Below are positions 24,352-35,918 of a stretch of DNA of 64,000 nucleotides, one piece after another. Numbering within the stretch: the stretch's first letter is position 1; the number at the start of each line of letters is the position of its first letter. A program made the translations under genes and the position numbers. The notes under the pieces were generated by a model. It had not been told where the DNA came from. It worked only from the letters and a program-made list of their open reading frames with translations, and made no database searches. This stretch comes from Gnetum montanum (Eukaryota > Streptophyta > Gnetopsida > Gnetales > Gnetaceae): positions 575,435-639,434 of the forward strand of contig MNCI01002331.1 of NCBI GenBank assembly GCA_015680685.1, read 5' to 3'.

Positions 24352-24574
24352 GCAGCATGAGGGCTAAGTGTGGATGGATCTTCATTTGAGCATTGTGTAC
24401 CTGAGCACACCTTGTTTACGGCAATAAAGACGAGCTCTTTGATTCATCCTTGCAGTACTTGANGCAGCATGAGGGCTAAGTGTGGATGGATCTTCATTTG
24501 AGCATTGTGTACCTGAGCACACCTTGTTTACGGCAATAAAGACGAGCTCTTTGATTCATCCTTGCAGTACTTGA
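24352..24574. repeat. Exact 111-bp duplication around one N
   Basis: 24352-24462 and 24464-24574 are identical, separated by the only ambiguous base in the window (N at 24463). The 3' LTR of F has one copy at this place. Perfect identity in an otherwise diverged LTR pair points to an assembly join rather than biology. Confidence 0.9.
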
Positions 24575-25104
24575 GATTTGTTTTCTTATGCATTTATTTT
24601 ATTTTACTTTATTTTATGCACTTTACATTTCTATTATTAGCATAGCAATTCATTTTGATCAATTAAGAAAATCGTTAAATTACACAAGCATGACCACTTC
24701 GAATATGCATGTAATGCTTGGTAACCCAGTAACAATTAGCGTTTGGTAATCCTAGCAGTATTGCACTGGTTCAAGATGTGTACGGAAAGTGGGAACAAAT
24801 GCTAGTGTTAGGATTAGTTAGAAATTAGTTAATGAGTGGTTAAGTTAAATTAGTCACTTAGTTACCTCTCTCCTTTCCTACTAGTGCATGACACAAAAAT
24901 ATAAAAGCTATATAAATCATATGCCTCAAGCTTACTTAACCATACAATTGTGACATATAGGTAAGCTTGGGAAGACAATGATCAACCAACCCGTCCTTGT
25001 TCCACAAGGATGCATAAGCACATAGTCCTTGGAATTCAACTGGATCATGCATGAAATGCTCATATTTGTATGGTTGAGCATAAGGGTACCTTGCCTCTCA
25101 TCAT

Positions 25105-25124
25105 TGGCACTGTTGCTAGGGGAC
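25105..25124 (+). other. Primer binding site of element F (tRNA-Asp type)
   Basis: TGGCACTGTTGCTAGGGGAC follows the LTR after one base. It matches the complement of the plant tRNA-Asp 3' end (TGGCGCCGTTGCCGGGG) except for a few transitions. Confidence 0.85.
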
Positions 25125-25240
25125 TTAGTTGTTTGTGCGCTAACTAGAACATAGGAAATCATTCACCTCATTGGAACGAACCCTTAGGGTTGATTGAGAA
25201 ACTAATAAATAAGAATACATTGCACACTAAATATACAAGT

Positions 25241-28231
25241 ATGTCTCCTTCTTCGTATGAAAGCACCTCACTGCCAAGGTTTGAAATAGGAAATAGTCAA
25301 CGGCATAATACACATGATGTTGATCCACCAGTTCCTCAACAAGTTCAAGTGGTATATATTCATCCTGAAGAGTATATACCAGACTTCACCTTTATCCTTC
25401 ATTAAGACGAACAACTGTGATGGTGAGACTTAGAAGGTAACATAGTGTTACCTCCCGATTGTTCAGTCCCGAGCATGCTTCTTTGTGCTCTCACACAAAT
25501 TGGCATGTCTCACTTACATGCAGAATACATTGTGCAATACCATGACTTGAGAGAATACTGTTCCACAAAGGCACAATGTCAAAGGGACTTGCAATAGGAG
25601 AGACATCATAAGTCTTTGAAGAGTAAGTGGTCCCAAGATGGCCCACATGTCTTAAGAAAAAATGAGGGTGGTGAACCTACCTTAGGTAGTTGTCCACACA
25701 ACGATGTTCCTCCCCTTGACTTTGGCCAAGGGATTGTGTATTAGAATCTTCATTCCACTATTCATAACCTAGGTTCTAATACCCATAGGCACAAAGGATC
25801 TAAAAAAGGGATATAGACACATGATAAAGGTGGACATTCTGATCGTAATCGCGATCAGGGCCGAGGCTGCAGAAGAGAAGGTAGCAGACATTGTTGTGGT
25901 GATAGTTCTCCTTCTTCTTCACCTTCATCATCTCCTTCACCCTCTCCTTCAATATTTGGATGTGGTCATAAAACAAAAGACCATGGGGATAAAGGTAGGC
26001 AAAGTGGAAGTTATAGACAAAATAAAAAAGAAAGAGGATGAGGGCACTCAAGAGAGTCATAACATAGAAGAAGGGAGAGTAGGGAACAATGTAGGCATCA
26101 TAGATACCATGGATGAGATGATCACGATGAACCCCTACTCACTAGTTGAAGTATGTTGGACATAACTAAGGCTATTAGAATTCCAACAAGGCATCAGAAA
26201 GATAGTAGGATTAAGAGATTAGATATGAACAACATCCCACGATTTGAAGGCGGATACAACGCTGATCCTCAGAATCATTTACAAGCATTTCATGATGCAT
26301 GTGCCTTACAAAACATAGAGAACGAATAGAAAAAACTTAAGTTGTTTCCACAGATATTAGTTAAAGAAGCAGAAAGCTGGTACCGGTCTTTAGAACTAAA
26401 ATCGATTCGTAGGTGGAGTACTATGTTAGAACTATTTAATGACAAGTACCAAATGTACTCCCGAGTGTCTAACTTGCGAAAGAAAATATAAGGCTGTAAA
26501 TAAGGAGGACATGAACCCTTGGATGTTGCCATGGGCCAACATTATGGACTATTACACCATTGTCGTAGCCATGGTTATTTTTGAAGGGATCAACTATGCC
26601 ATCTCATGGATGCGTCTAGGCATGAAACAAGAAGAACCCTTGGGACTTATGCCCAAGGAAGACTATTTGGGCGTAGGTCTCATCAAATTCAAAGACTATT
26701 GAAGCAAGTTGCTAAGGAAGAAGGTGAGCTATGGAAGAGAGAAAGTGCAGAAGAGTATAACCAACATCCTTCCCTCTGAAAGAGGGGAGTAAGATTTTGT
26801 GATGAAGAAGAGTCATCACTTGAAGAGATGATAAATAGAAAAACTTTGCCTATCCAAAAGTTGACATTAGAAGTATCAGAAAAGGTAGACCAAATGTGGG
26901 ATTCCCTAGCAAATAGATTTCAATCTGTTCTTAAAATAGTACAGGAGTCTAGAGAGAAAGGTAGTGATCGTGAAAAAAGAAAAAAGAGAGAAGCTGGACA
27001 TGCATGTAGCAAGGGTAAGGGCAAACTTGCCATCATTGAAGGGGTTGTGGAGTTGGAAATAGACAATGATAGTGGATGTGAAATATGTCAATATGACCAT
27101 CCTAAGGGATGTTGCCCTGTAATCTCACATTTGCAAGAGTCTGAGATGTATGCACTCAACCCACGATTGAACAAATGACAAGCACCTTGAAGGTTACCTT
27201 ACCCCCAAGGTAACCCAAGACAGTTCCACCAACCCTTAACGTATTATCCAAGTGGAACTCCAACACAACTGATTGAGCAATATCAACAGTGGCAGCACTC
27301 ACAATCATGGGGAATGCCACCACCAAGGTAACAATATCCTTACTAGCAACCTGACCCATATGGATATTACGTGCAACAGCCAATCTCCCAACTTGACTCT
27401 ACCAATCACATCACTCAACCTCACTACCAAGCCTGTGAGTATTATGGGACTCCCTCTTCTAGGGGTGATATTTTGAAAGCATATCATCCTTCTCATCCGA
27501 TTGCATCTCTTCCACCAATAACTTCACTACCACCTGCTCTAGCTATGCAGGGTGAAATCCCTACCCAGTCGTAGCAATGTAATGCCACAAGGGCTATTAA
27601 CTCTCAACCTACTATTGGTTCCAAGAACCACATGAAGAAAAGACCTTTCTTTAGAACCAATAGACCAACCAAGCGCTTGCAATCACAAGCAACTAATTCC
27701 TTATATGCCTTAGTATCAATCAAAAATTTGGAGCCTCTTTCAACTCAACCACCATGCTCAACACATACGGTCATGCTAACACATTTTGTCACCGATTGGA
27801 TCAAAGTTGGACACCTTCCTAGCAAATTCTCTGATCTTGGAAGTCCTCTGATATACTTACAAATCACTTGAAATGCATCGTGCAAGGCTCTTTTGGATTC
27901 AGGTTTTGATGTCAACTTGATTTCTCAAGAAATGTACAAGGCCTGGAACTTGCCTACATTGAAAAAGAGCAGCATCCATCTAGAGTTGGTCAACAAATCC
28001 ATCACTATCCAATTGGGATTGGTGGAAGACATTGTTACCACTGTTTGTGGGTGGTTGTACCTAGCTGACTTCCTAGTGATTCAGGTAAACAATGGTAAGG
28101 GGGACTTCCCAATCATAATAGGAAGAGCATGGCTAAGTACCATCGATGCATGCCTAGTAATCTGTGATCTTTCCCTAGAAAGATCAAACGAAAATACATT
28201 TGGAAAGATCGAGAAGAAGAAAGTTCTGTAA
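25241..28231 (+). pseudogene. Athila-like gag-protease (element F)
   Basis: The likely start is the ATG at 25241. The order is: N-terminal region with a YIPDFTFILH stretch; a Ser/Pro run at 25910-25960; capsid core at about 26225-26660 (MNNIPRFEGGY, HLQAFHDACALQN, LELFNDKYQ); zinc knuckle CEICQYDHPKGCC near 27080-27120; a Gln/Pro-rich linker with PQGNPRQFHQPLTYYPSGTP; protease at 27790-28200 with intact LLDSGFDVNLIS and IIIGRAWLST. About a dozen stops interrupt the frame, mostly TAG and TGA from C-to-T type changes. Equivalent to the gag-protease of C and G. Confidence 0.88.
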
Positions 28232-28417
28232 ATTGCATACAATGACATAGGGTGTAATTGCGTGCAGAGGTCATGGTTTGTGCAAATTTTAACGTTGTCT
28301 GCATGCAATTAGTGTGCACAAGTGATCAACATACAAAGATGCCTATATGTAGTAGCCACACAATAGGAAGGCATCCAGTGGCTGATAGCTGATCAAGAAA
28401 GCAGTTCACTCATATGC

Positions 28418-31400
28418 ATGGAACCAACTGAGGGTTTGACTTGCACGTACATCGATAACATAGATGCATTAGAGCAAGCCCACCACCAACTTCCAAGTCT
28501 TAACCTTGAAAATGTTAATTGGGGGAAGTTGGAAATCCTTGAGAAATTTAAACAGGAGCCCCTCGAGTTAAAACCATTGCCCACCAGTATGGAATACACA
28601 TTTCTTAAAAACAGAAAACCAGTAATTATCAACACTAAGCTTGCTCCTCAACAGAAAGAAGAACTGCTAAAAGTAATAAATAAATGGTCAAAATCCTTCG
28701 CTTGGTTATATCCTGAATTAACTAGAATATAGATCCTAGGATATGCCAACATAGAATTTACATTGACCCCTCCATGAAGCCTCAAAGACAACTACAGAGG
28801 TGATTGAACCCTAAGCTAAAGTAAGTAGTTAAGAAAGACATCAAATAGCTTCTCAAGGCTGGGTTCATATACCCCATTGCTGATAGAGAATGGGTTAGCC
28901 CCTTAGTTATTGTGCCTAAAAAGGAAGGCAAATGGAGGGTGTGCATAGATTTCAGGCTACTAAATATGGAAACATTCAAAGACCACTTTCCATTGCCATT
29001 TGTTGACCAAGACTTAGACACCATCGTAGAGCATCGCTATTATAGTTTTCTAGATGGATATAGTAGATATAACCAAATAAAAATAGCCCTAGAAGTCCAA
29101 GCCAAGACTATGTTTACTAGTCCTTGGAAAACATTCGCATACAAACAGATGTTGTTTGGCTTATGTAATGCCCCTGCAACATTTCAATGACTAGTTCTAA
29201 GAATATTCCAATAGCAGATAGGGAATTGCATGGAGGTCTTTATAGATGACCTCTCCACTTATGGAGCAAACTTTGATCAAGCCTTAGACCAGTTGTAACA
29301 AGTGTTAAAAAGATGTGTAGAAACAAATTTGAGGCTCAACTCATAGAAAATCCATTTGATGGTCCAAGAGAGCATAGTATTAGGGCACAAAATCTCACAC
29401 ATAGGGATAGAGGTAGACCTTGAGAAAATCAAAGTTATCCAAGGAATTACTTATCAACTGGAAACTGTCAAAGATATTCAGTCATTTCTTGAACATACTG
29501 GCTACTATAGGATATTTATTGAGAACTTTTCAAAGGTTGCCAAACCATTGGTAGAATTAATGAAAAAGGATGTACCTTTTGAGTGGACCAGGGAATGTGA
29601 ATTAGCTTTTCAAAATCTGAAACAGAAGTTAGTAGAAACACCCATTTTACAAGCTCCTGACTGGTCCAAACCATTCCATATCATGATTGACATGTCCAAC
29701 TATGCCTTAGGAGTTGTACTTACATAGATGACTAGAAATGTCCTTATTACATCCACTATGCAAGTAGAAGTATCGTCAGTGCATAACTTAACTACACTAC
29801 CACAGAGAAAGAATTAATGGCTGTAGTGTTTGCACTAGGAAATTTTAGACACTATGTATTGGGATATAAAGTATATATACATATAGATCATAGTGCAATA
29901 AGGTTCCTCATGAATAAGCCAATGGTAAGCCCTCGTATCATACGATGGCTTGTAATCTTACAAGAGTTTGATCTTATGATGATCAATCGTAAAGGCATTG
30001 AGAACGTAGTTGCTGATCATTTATCTTGGTTGCAATGGGACAACAAAGAGGATGAGTATCCAATTTTTGATTATTTTCCTAATGAATTCCTCTTTGCTAG
30101 TGTAGTAAATAATCAATTACCCATGGAGAAAAACTAGTACAATACCATTCTTACCTATCTCCTCACCTAACAAATACCATAAGAGTTAAACCTTAAGAAG
30201 AAACAACAGTTTCTTCACCGAGCCAAGTACTTTATGGAAATAAATGGGCAACTTTACAAAGTGTGTCCCGATGGCTTGGTTTGATGGTGTGTTCCCAATA
30301 TAGATCAACTGTGAGTTCTCTAAGATGCTCATGAGGGTCCTTGTGGGGGTCATTACGCTGGGAGAAGAATGGCCATCAAGATCTTTCTTGCAGGATATTA
30401 TTGGCCTACATTGTTTTGGGATGCCCATCAATTCTTTCAATCTTGTAAGCACTATCAACATGATGGGGGAATGACTCCTAGAATGGGGGATCTGCAACAA
30501 TGGATCCAACCCTTAAAACCCTTCAACATTTGGGGAATTGATTTTATAGGGCCAATTACACCAATGTCCAATAGAAAAACCTATATCATTGTTGCTATTG
30601 ATTACCTAACTAAATGGGCAAAAGTAGCTGTTGTTAAGGATTATACATCATCTACAACTACACGATTTTTTCAACAACAAATCATAAATAGGTTTGGTAT
30701 GCCTCGTGCACTTATTTCAAACAATGGTATCCACTTCACAAGTGCAACTTTTCGAAAATTAATGCAACACTTAGGGGTTGAGCATAAATTGACTACACCA
30801 TACCACCCCCAAGCGGATGGTCAAGCAAAAGTTATCAACAAGGAGAGTACGAAGATATTGACAAGAACTATTAGCAAGTTTAGGCAAAAATGGAGCACTA
30901 AACTGAATGATGCTCTTTGGGCACACTGCTCCACATGGAAACTCCCTATAGGCTACTCTCCCTATGAGTTAGTGTATGGTAAATTACCAATGCTTCCCAT
31001 TCAAACTGAGCTTCGTACACTATCCATGGCATGTGACCTCAACCTTAACCTTAATCTAACATAGAAACAACGGTTAGTAACCCTTAACTTGCTAGATGAA
31101 AACCAACTAGCTGCCTTGTCATCTAACGAATTTCATAAGATATTCAATAAGCAATGTCATGACCTAAGGATTAGGAAAGTTAAATATCAACTGGGAGATA
31201 AGGTTCTCTACTGGAATCCCACACATGTGCCACAATGTACTAAATTTCAAACACTGTGGAAAGGACCTTATATTATTTATGCAACTTTTCCTTCAGGGGC
31301 TATGACAATATACAAACTTGAGAGCCCAGACAAGAAACTATTGGTCCACATACAACAAACCAAACCTTTCCATGAGCTCAGGATAGCCAGTACACATGCT

Positions 31401-31484
31401 ACCTCTCTTGATAAACAACCTTGCTCACTATTTCGGATCTCCTCCTTCCAACTTAGTCATGGGGGAGATGGCCACCTATGCTAA
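28418..31484 (+). pseudogene. Athila-like pol: RT, RNase H, integrase (element F)
   Basis: RT runs about 28850-29350: SPLVIVPKKEGKWRVCIDF, FLDGYSRYNQIKIA, FGLCNAPATFQ, then the active site FIDD at 29239-29250. The RT connection (HTGYYRIFIENFSKVAKPL) is near 29500. RNase H at 29795-30130 has TTEKELMAVVFAL and the D-H-S-A motif. The integrase zinc region starts at 30335 (HEGPCGGHY) but has CKHYQ where C-x2-C is expected. The catalytic core is at 30530-30870. The first Asp is kept (GIDFIGP), the second reads ISNNG (D to N) and the third GQAK (E to K), so integrase is dead. The C-terminal domain ends with HGGDGHLC at 31484. Several stops occur. Confidence 0.9.
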
Positions 31485-33180
31485 CCGTTCTAGGCCCTCA
31501 GTTTGTTTGAATTTTTGTTTTACACATTTTTCCAACTTTTCTTATTTTTGTTTTACACTATTGTTCATGTTTTTACTATTTCTTTGTTTGCTTGATTTAC
31601 TTTTATTCATCATCCAATAAGTGCTCATGATGGTGGATTACATTATATCATATTGATTACTAATGTTTGATTTTTATATTTGAATTATGATGTTGATATT
31701 AAGGTATGGTTATTTTGGTAAAACAAGCAATGAGTCCATGCTGTCCACTCATCCATACAACTCTATGATCTCCTTTGGCTTGGAACTATACAATCTCCTT
31801 TTTCTAAGTAAATTTATTAATGAATTAGTGGCTAGGTACTTTTCAAACCAAGGAAAGACTCAAAGGATGAAAAGGGTGTGATTTCAAGGGGATTCGATGC
31901 ATTTGTGCTAGCCATTCTCTTGGGTGCTTGGATGCTTGTTTCTTGGGTTTTCTGCCATTCTAACATTATTCAAAAGTCAGGAAGCCAAGTGAATAAAAAT
32001 AAGTCTTTGCATGGTATGGTTTTCATGCAAAAGAGAGAGAGAGAGAGAGAGAGAGAAAAGAAAGGAGAAAAGTGATAATTCAAAGCACACCCCTTAGACA
32101 TAATAAAGAAATATGGGCTACAAACACTGGTTATGAAACTAGAAAGACATGTTACACATGCCTGAAGGTTCTCTCTAACTAAGGCACTTTCTCACTTCTT
32201 GCTTCTCCATCTCGCTCTCCTTGGGATGGTGGTCACTCTTTGTGAAGGCATTCTTGTTGCTTCAAGAGGATGGATTGGCCAGGTGTATTTATGTGAGGTC
32301 ATTGAATGTGGTTGGTTTGAATCTAGATTTGGGATGAAGTTTTACTCAATTATCTTAACCATGAAATACACAAGGGGCTCTACGCAACCTTGTTCTTGGG
32401 ATTCCATTTCATTCTCTCATCTCCATCTTTCTTCACATTTTCCATCTCATTGCCAGTTTTATCATTAGTCCATTTTGAATTGATGCATTATTTTTCTTTG
32501 GTGAATTCTTATGGGTAAGTTTTTAACTCTTGCTTTCAAATGACATTCCTAGAGCCTATGGACTCTTTGGTTTGTGGATTTTTCAGGGGATAAAAGGAAT
32601 GAGCCTACTTTGGGGAGGACCCATTGGCATTCCTTTTTGGTGAAATTGTTAACTTCTTTTCCTTAAACATTTCCTGCAATCAATCATCTCTTGTTTCATT
32701 CCCATCCATGACATCCATTTTATTGGCGTTGCTTTTGTTATTTTTCTCCATCTTTCTTATTCCTTATATTTTTCCATCTTATAGCTACCAGAGGTTCGCT
32801 CTTAGTCATGGGAGCCCTGGCACAAGTTTTTCAATTTTCTCCATTTTACTATTCACCTAACTCCTACACCTTGGGTAGTTACTTGTGATAAATCTCCAAA
32901 CCAGTTTCTGCCATAACCATAACTTAGCATATGCACTTCATATCGAGGCAAGGTATCAACTGCATTGTGGTTACTCATTTGTGACTGTGTTGTGTGTGTA
33001 GATGGAAATCATACAAACAATGGACTGAGCTTGGAGGAAGCACTCAGGATGGACCAGAACTGAAGCATTTATGAAACTAGAGCATTTAGTCAATAATTCC
33101 ATACTGTCCCAATATTTTGTAAAAAACTTGTTTCTTTTCTTCTATACTCAAGGATGAGTTTTCATTCAGTCATGGGGGTA
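31485..33180 (+). other. Non-coding 3' segment of element F and polypurine tract
   Basis: T-rich, no protein recognised, homologous in position and partly in sequence to 12702-14696 and to the reverse of 59024-61000. It contains a (GA)n run at 32032-32056 and ends in TCATGGGGGTA at 33170-33180. Confidence 0.75.
32032..32056. repeat. (GA)n microsatellite
   Basis: A pure AG/GA run of about 25 bases inside the non-coding part of F. Confidence 0.95.
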
Positions 33181-34118
33181 TGATGAGAGCAGTTACTCTA
33201 ATTATTAGAGTGGTTACTCTAACGATTACTCTAGTAGTTATTTTAGTATTTACTCTAATTATTAGAGCGGTTACTCTAGTGATTGCTTTAGTAGTTATTC
33301 TAATTATTAGAGCGGTTACTCTAATTATTAGAGTAGTTTCTCCAAAGTCTATAAATATAGTGCCCAAGTGCATAATTGGAAGAAGTCTTTTAGTAGTCAA
33401 GTAGTGACACTCTTGTAGCCTATTTAAAAGTTAGAGTATTTTCCAAGTGCCCGTAGCAGAAGGTCTAAGTGTGGATGAATCTTTATTTAAGCATTGTGTA
33501 CCTGAGCACACATTATTTACAGTAATAAAGACAAGCTCTTTGATTCATCCTTGCAACACTTGAGATTTATTTTCTTACGCATTTATTTTATTTTATTTTC
33601 TTATGCATTTATTTTATTTTATTTTATTTTATGCACTTTACATTTCTATTATTAGCATAACAATTCATTTTTATCAATTAAGCAAATTGTTAAATTACAC
33701 AAGCATGACCACTTCGAGCATGCGTGTAATGCTTGGTAACCCAGTAACGATTAGTGTTTGGTAATCCCAGCAGTGTTGCACTAGTTCAAGATGTGTACAG
33801 CAAGTGGAAACGAATGTCGGTGTTAAGATTAGTCAGAACTTAGTTAATGAGTAGTTAAGTTAAATTAGTTACTTAGTTACCTCTCTCATTTCCTACTAGC
33901 ACAAGACATAAAAACATAAAAGCTATACAAATCATATGCCTCAAACTTACTTAACCATACAATTGTGACATACAGGTAAGCTTGGAAAGATAACGATCAA
34001 CCAACCCATCCTTGTTCCACAAGGGTGCATAAGCACTTAGTCATTGGAATTCAACTAGATTGTGCATGAAATGCTTGTATTTGTATGGTTGAGCATAGGG
34101 GCACCTTGCTGCTCATCA
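33181..34118 (+). repeat. 3' LTR of element F
   Basis: TGATGAGAGCAG follows the polypurine tract; the end is GCTGCTCATCA. The TATA box TATAAATATAG is at about 33350-33360. The palindromic U3 array is shorter than in the 5' LTR. A TTATTTTATTTTATTTTCT-type expansion is seen near 33580-33640. Confidence 0.92.
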
Positions 34119-34123
34119 GTATC

Positions 34124-34606
34124 ATTTGTGCTCCTAAAGTTTTACATACCTCAAGTGACATGACATTGACAGTTGCTCTAGAATCTATCAAACAATTGTG
34201 AACATTCTTTCCTAAAACAATTAGACTTGTTAGGAAAGGAGGTTTCTCTTTCTTACTCATCATGGAATTGTTTACATTTTGTAATGATAATGTGTTAGGA
34301 CTTTCAGTGAAGTGAACTTGCCTTTCATGGGTTTCGGATCTTTCTTTATTAGTTTTTGGTTTAGGAACTATCTCTTGAACTACCTCTTTCATTTCGTTAA
34401 ATTGTAAATGGCCATACATTGAGATGTTAGCTTTGGTTTTTTTCAAATCCTCAACTAGATCGTATGTCTTAGGTACATCCTTGGCTTCTGGTTGAGGTGG
34501 CGCTCTTCTAGGTAGAGGAGGAAAGTTTGCTTGTTGTGGGGCATTTACTTGTGATGACTTGATTTGGTTGTTTACATTGTTAAGAACTCTCCTATTTGGA
34601 GGAGCG
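34124..34606 (-). pseudogene. Element D gag end and protease N-terminal part
   Basis: Minus-strand piece between insertions E and F. It has a Pro/Gln-rich gag tail (NFPPLPRRAPPQPEAKDVP), a Lys/Glu-rich linker, then KPPFLTSLIVLGKNV and the protease active-site region CLIDSRATVNVMS. The catalytic D-S-G is D-S-R here, so the protease is inactive. The frame joins 24013 downstream once F is removed. Confidence 0.75.
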
Positions 34607-34611
34607 TAAGG

Positions 34612-35918
34612 TGTACTGTCCAAAATCGTCGATCTCTGGCTGGAAGGAAACAGAGACCATGGGATCACCGAACACGCACAGAAGATCCTACCTTCACCTG
34701 AGGGAGAGCTGGAATGAACGAAGGTAGAGTACCTTGGGTGGTCCGCACGCAGATTAGACAAGGATTTCCCTGAACATACACTGAAGTGTTATACGCTGGG
34801 TTATACGTAAACGGCGTAACAAGCGTAAATCAGAGCATAAACAACATAATTAATGCGAATAGAGCGTAAATGTAAACAGGCGTAAAAAGAATACGTACAA
34901 CAATTAATGCAAACTGTAAATGATTTTGGGAAGAAAATGTAACAATGGTATTAGAGAATGAAAGTACAATGCACCGGTCTAACGCAGTTGTGACTGGAAC
35001 ACAAGGCGGACGAAAAGCCCAGGTGGATGCAAGGGTGACTGTGGGCTGGTTCACACTGTAGGCACAACGTAGAGGCTGTAGGCTCAATGTATAGGTTTGT
35101 CCAGCGTAAAAGGGTTTCTGCTCTGGTGCTCAGCATCTCTGCTCTTTGGTGCGCTCTGAATGTTTTGTTGACTGACCTCGATCTAGTGAAAAATTGGGGT
35201 TTTTATATAGGTTTTGATGGTAAACTCGGGTTGGGTGACACGTGGTGCATTGACCAGGTGCAAAAGCGTAAAATTTACAAGTGTACAATATGTTACATTT
35301 GGCGGGCGTATACGTTGGGCGTATACGTTGTGTCTGGCAAGCATAGACTGTGGGCGTAGGCGTATACGCTGGATGTGCTAGGCATATGCGAATTTGGGCG
35401 TAGATGTTGTGGACGCTGGGCGTATACGCCAGGCGTATACACTGATGTGTTGGGTGTATACGCTGAGGCATATACGCTGATGGTTGCTGGGTGTATACGT
35501 TGATGGTTGCTGCCTTGTACCAAATCTTGCTCTGCGGTGCTGTTTCCATGCCATCTTTGGAGATTTCATGTCGGGCGTATACACCTGTTGTATCTGCTGA
35601 GCGTACATGTGAGGCATGTATGCTGGGCGTGTATGTTGGATGTCTACGCTGGGAATGTCTCAGTGTATATGCCTATACGCTGGGCATATATGCTGTGGAT
35701 GTGAACTTGAGCGTATACGGTGGGCGTATATGCTGAGACTGCATGCTTAGGCTTATACGCTGGGCGTATATGCTAACATTGCATACTTGGTGAAAATTAA
35801 GTATTTTGATTTCCAAAGTTGTCATGTGTGACACCAGATGTATTTGTGGTCATCTATGGGTCCCAGGGACCTGCTTTGTGTTAGAGAAGTACTAAGCTCG
35901 AAATTTTGTGGTGTTTCA
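34612..35918 (-). repeat. 3' LTR of element E
   Basis: Minus-strand ends are TGAAACACC and GGTACA-type (here GACAGTACA). It pairs with 51381-52650 throughout. A minus-strand TATA box (CTATATAAAA) lies at 35200-35209. The half between 35303 and 35790, which is upstream of that TATA box in the minus-strand sense, is packed with GCGTATACGC-like palindromes. In the outer 118 bases about a dozen differences separate the LTRs, nearly all transitions. Confidence 0.92.
35303..35790. repeat. GCGTATACGC palindromic array in U3 of element E
   Basis: Around twenty copies, intact or decayed, of the perfect palindrome GCGTATACGC, typically as GGGCGTATACGCTGAG. Decayed copies (GTGTATACGC, GCATATACGC, GCGTATATGC) differ by TG/CA changes at CpG, as expected from loss of methylated cytosines. 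A matching array is in the 5' LTR at 52073-52520. Confidence 0.92.

Larger units (their letters stand above)
24014..25103 (+). repeat. 5' LTR of element F
   Basis: The start is TAATGAGAGCAG (TGATGAGAGCAG in the 3' copy) and the end is CTCTCATCA. U3 is a palindromic array (24021-24240), then a TATA box TATAAATAT at 24249-24257, then R-U5. It is longer than the 3' LTR because of an exact 111-base duplication around a single N at 24463. Without that it would be about 978 bases. Confidence 0.9.
24014..34118 (+). mobile_element. Element F: Athila-like Ty3/Gypsy, complete but dead
   Basis: About 10.1 kb with LTRs at 24014-25103 and 33181-34118, tRNA-Asp primer site, gag-protease, RT, RNase H, integrase, a 1.7 kb non-coding 3' segment and the polypurine tract TCATGGGGGTA. 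It is inserted in the protease gene of D with a perfect GTATC TSD. It is closely related to C and G in coding parts and in the LTR downstream of the TATA box, but its U3 is different. Its frames are more open than those of C, so it is probably younger. Confidence 0.93.

Noticed and set aside
25105-25124. tRNA gene fragment
   Set aside because: Only the 3' end complement is present and it sits directly after an LTR, so it is a primer binding site.
35130-35736. Several overlapping frames with Tyr-Ala/Tyr-Thr-Pro repeats in the LTRs of E (also 51983-52566)
   Set aside because: Translations of the GCGTATACGC repeats inside LTRs, open in many frames at once; no sign of a protein.
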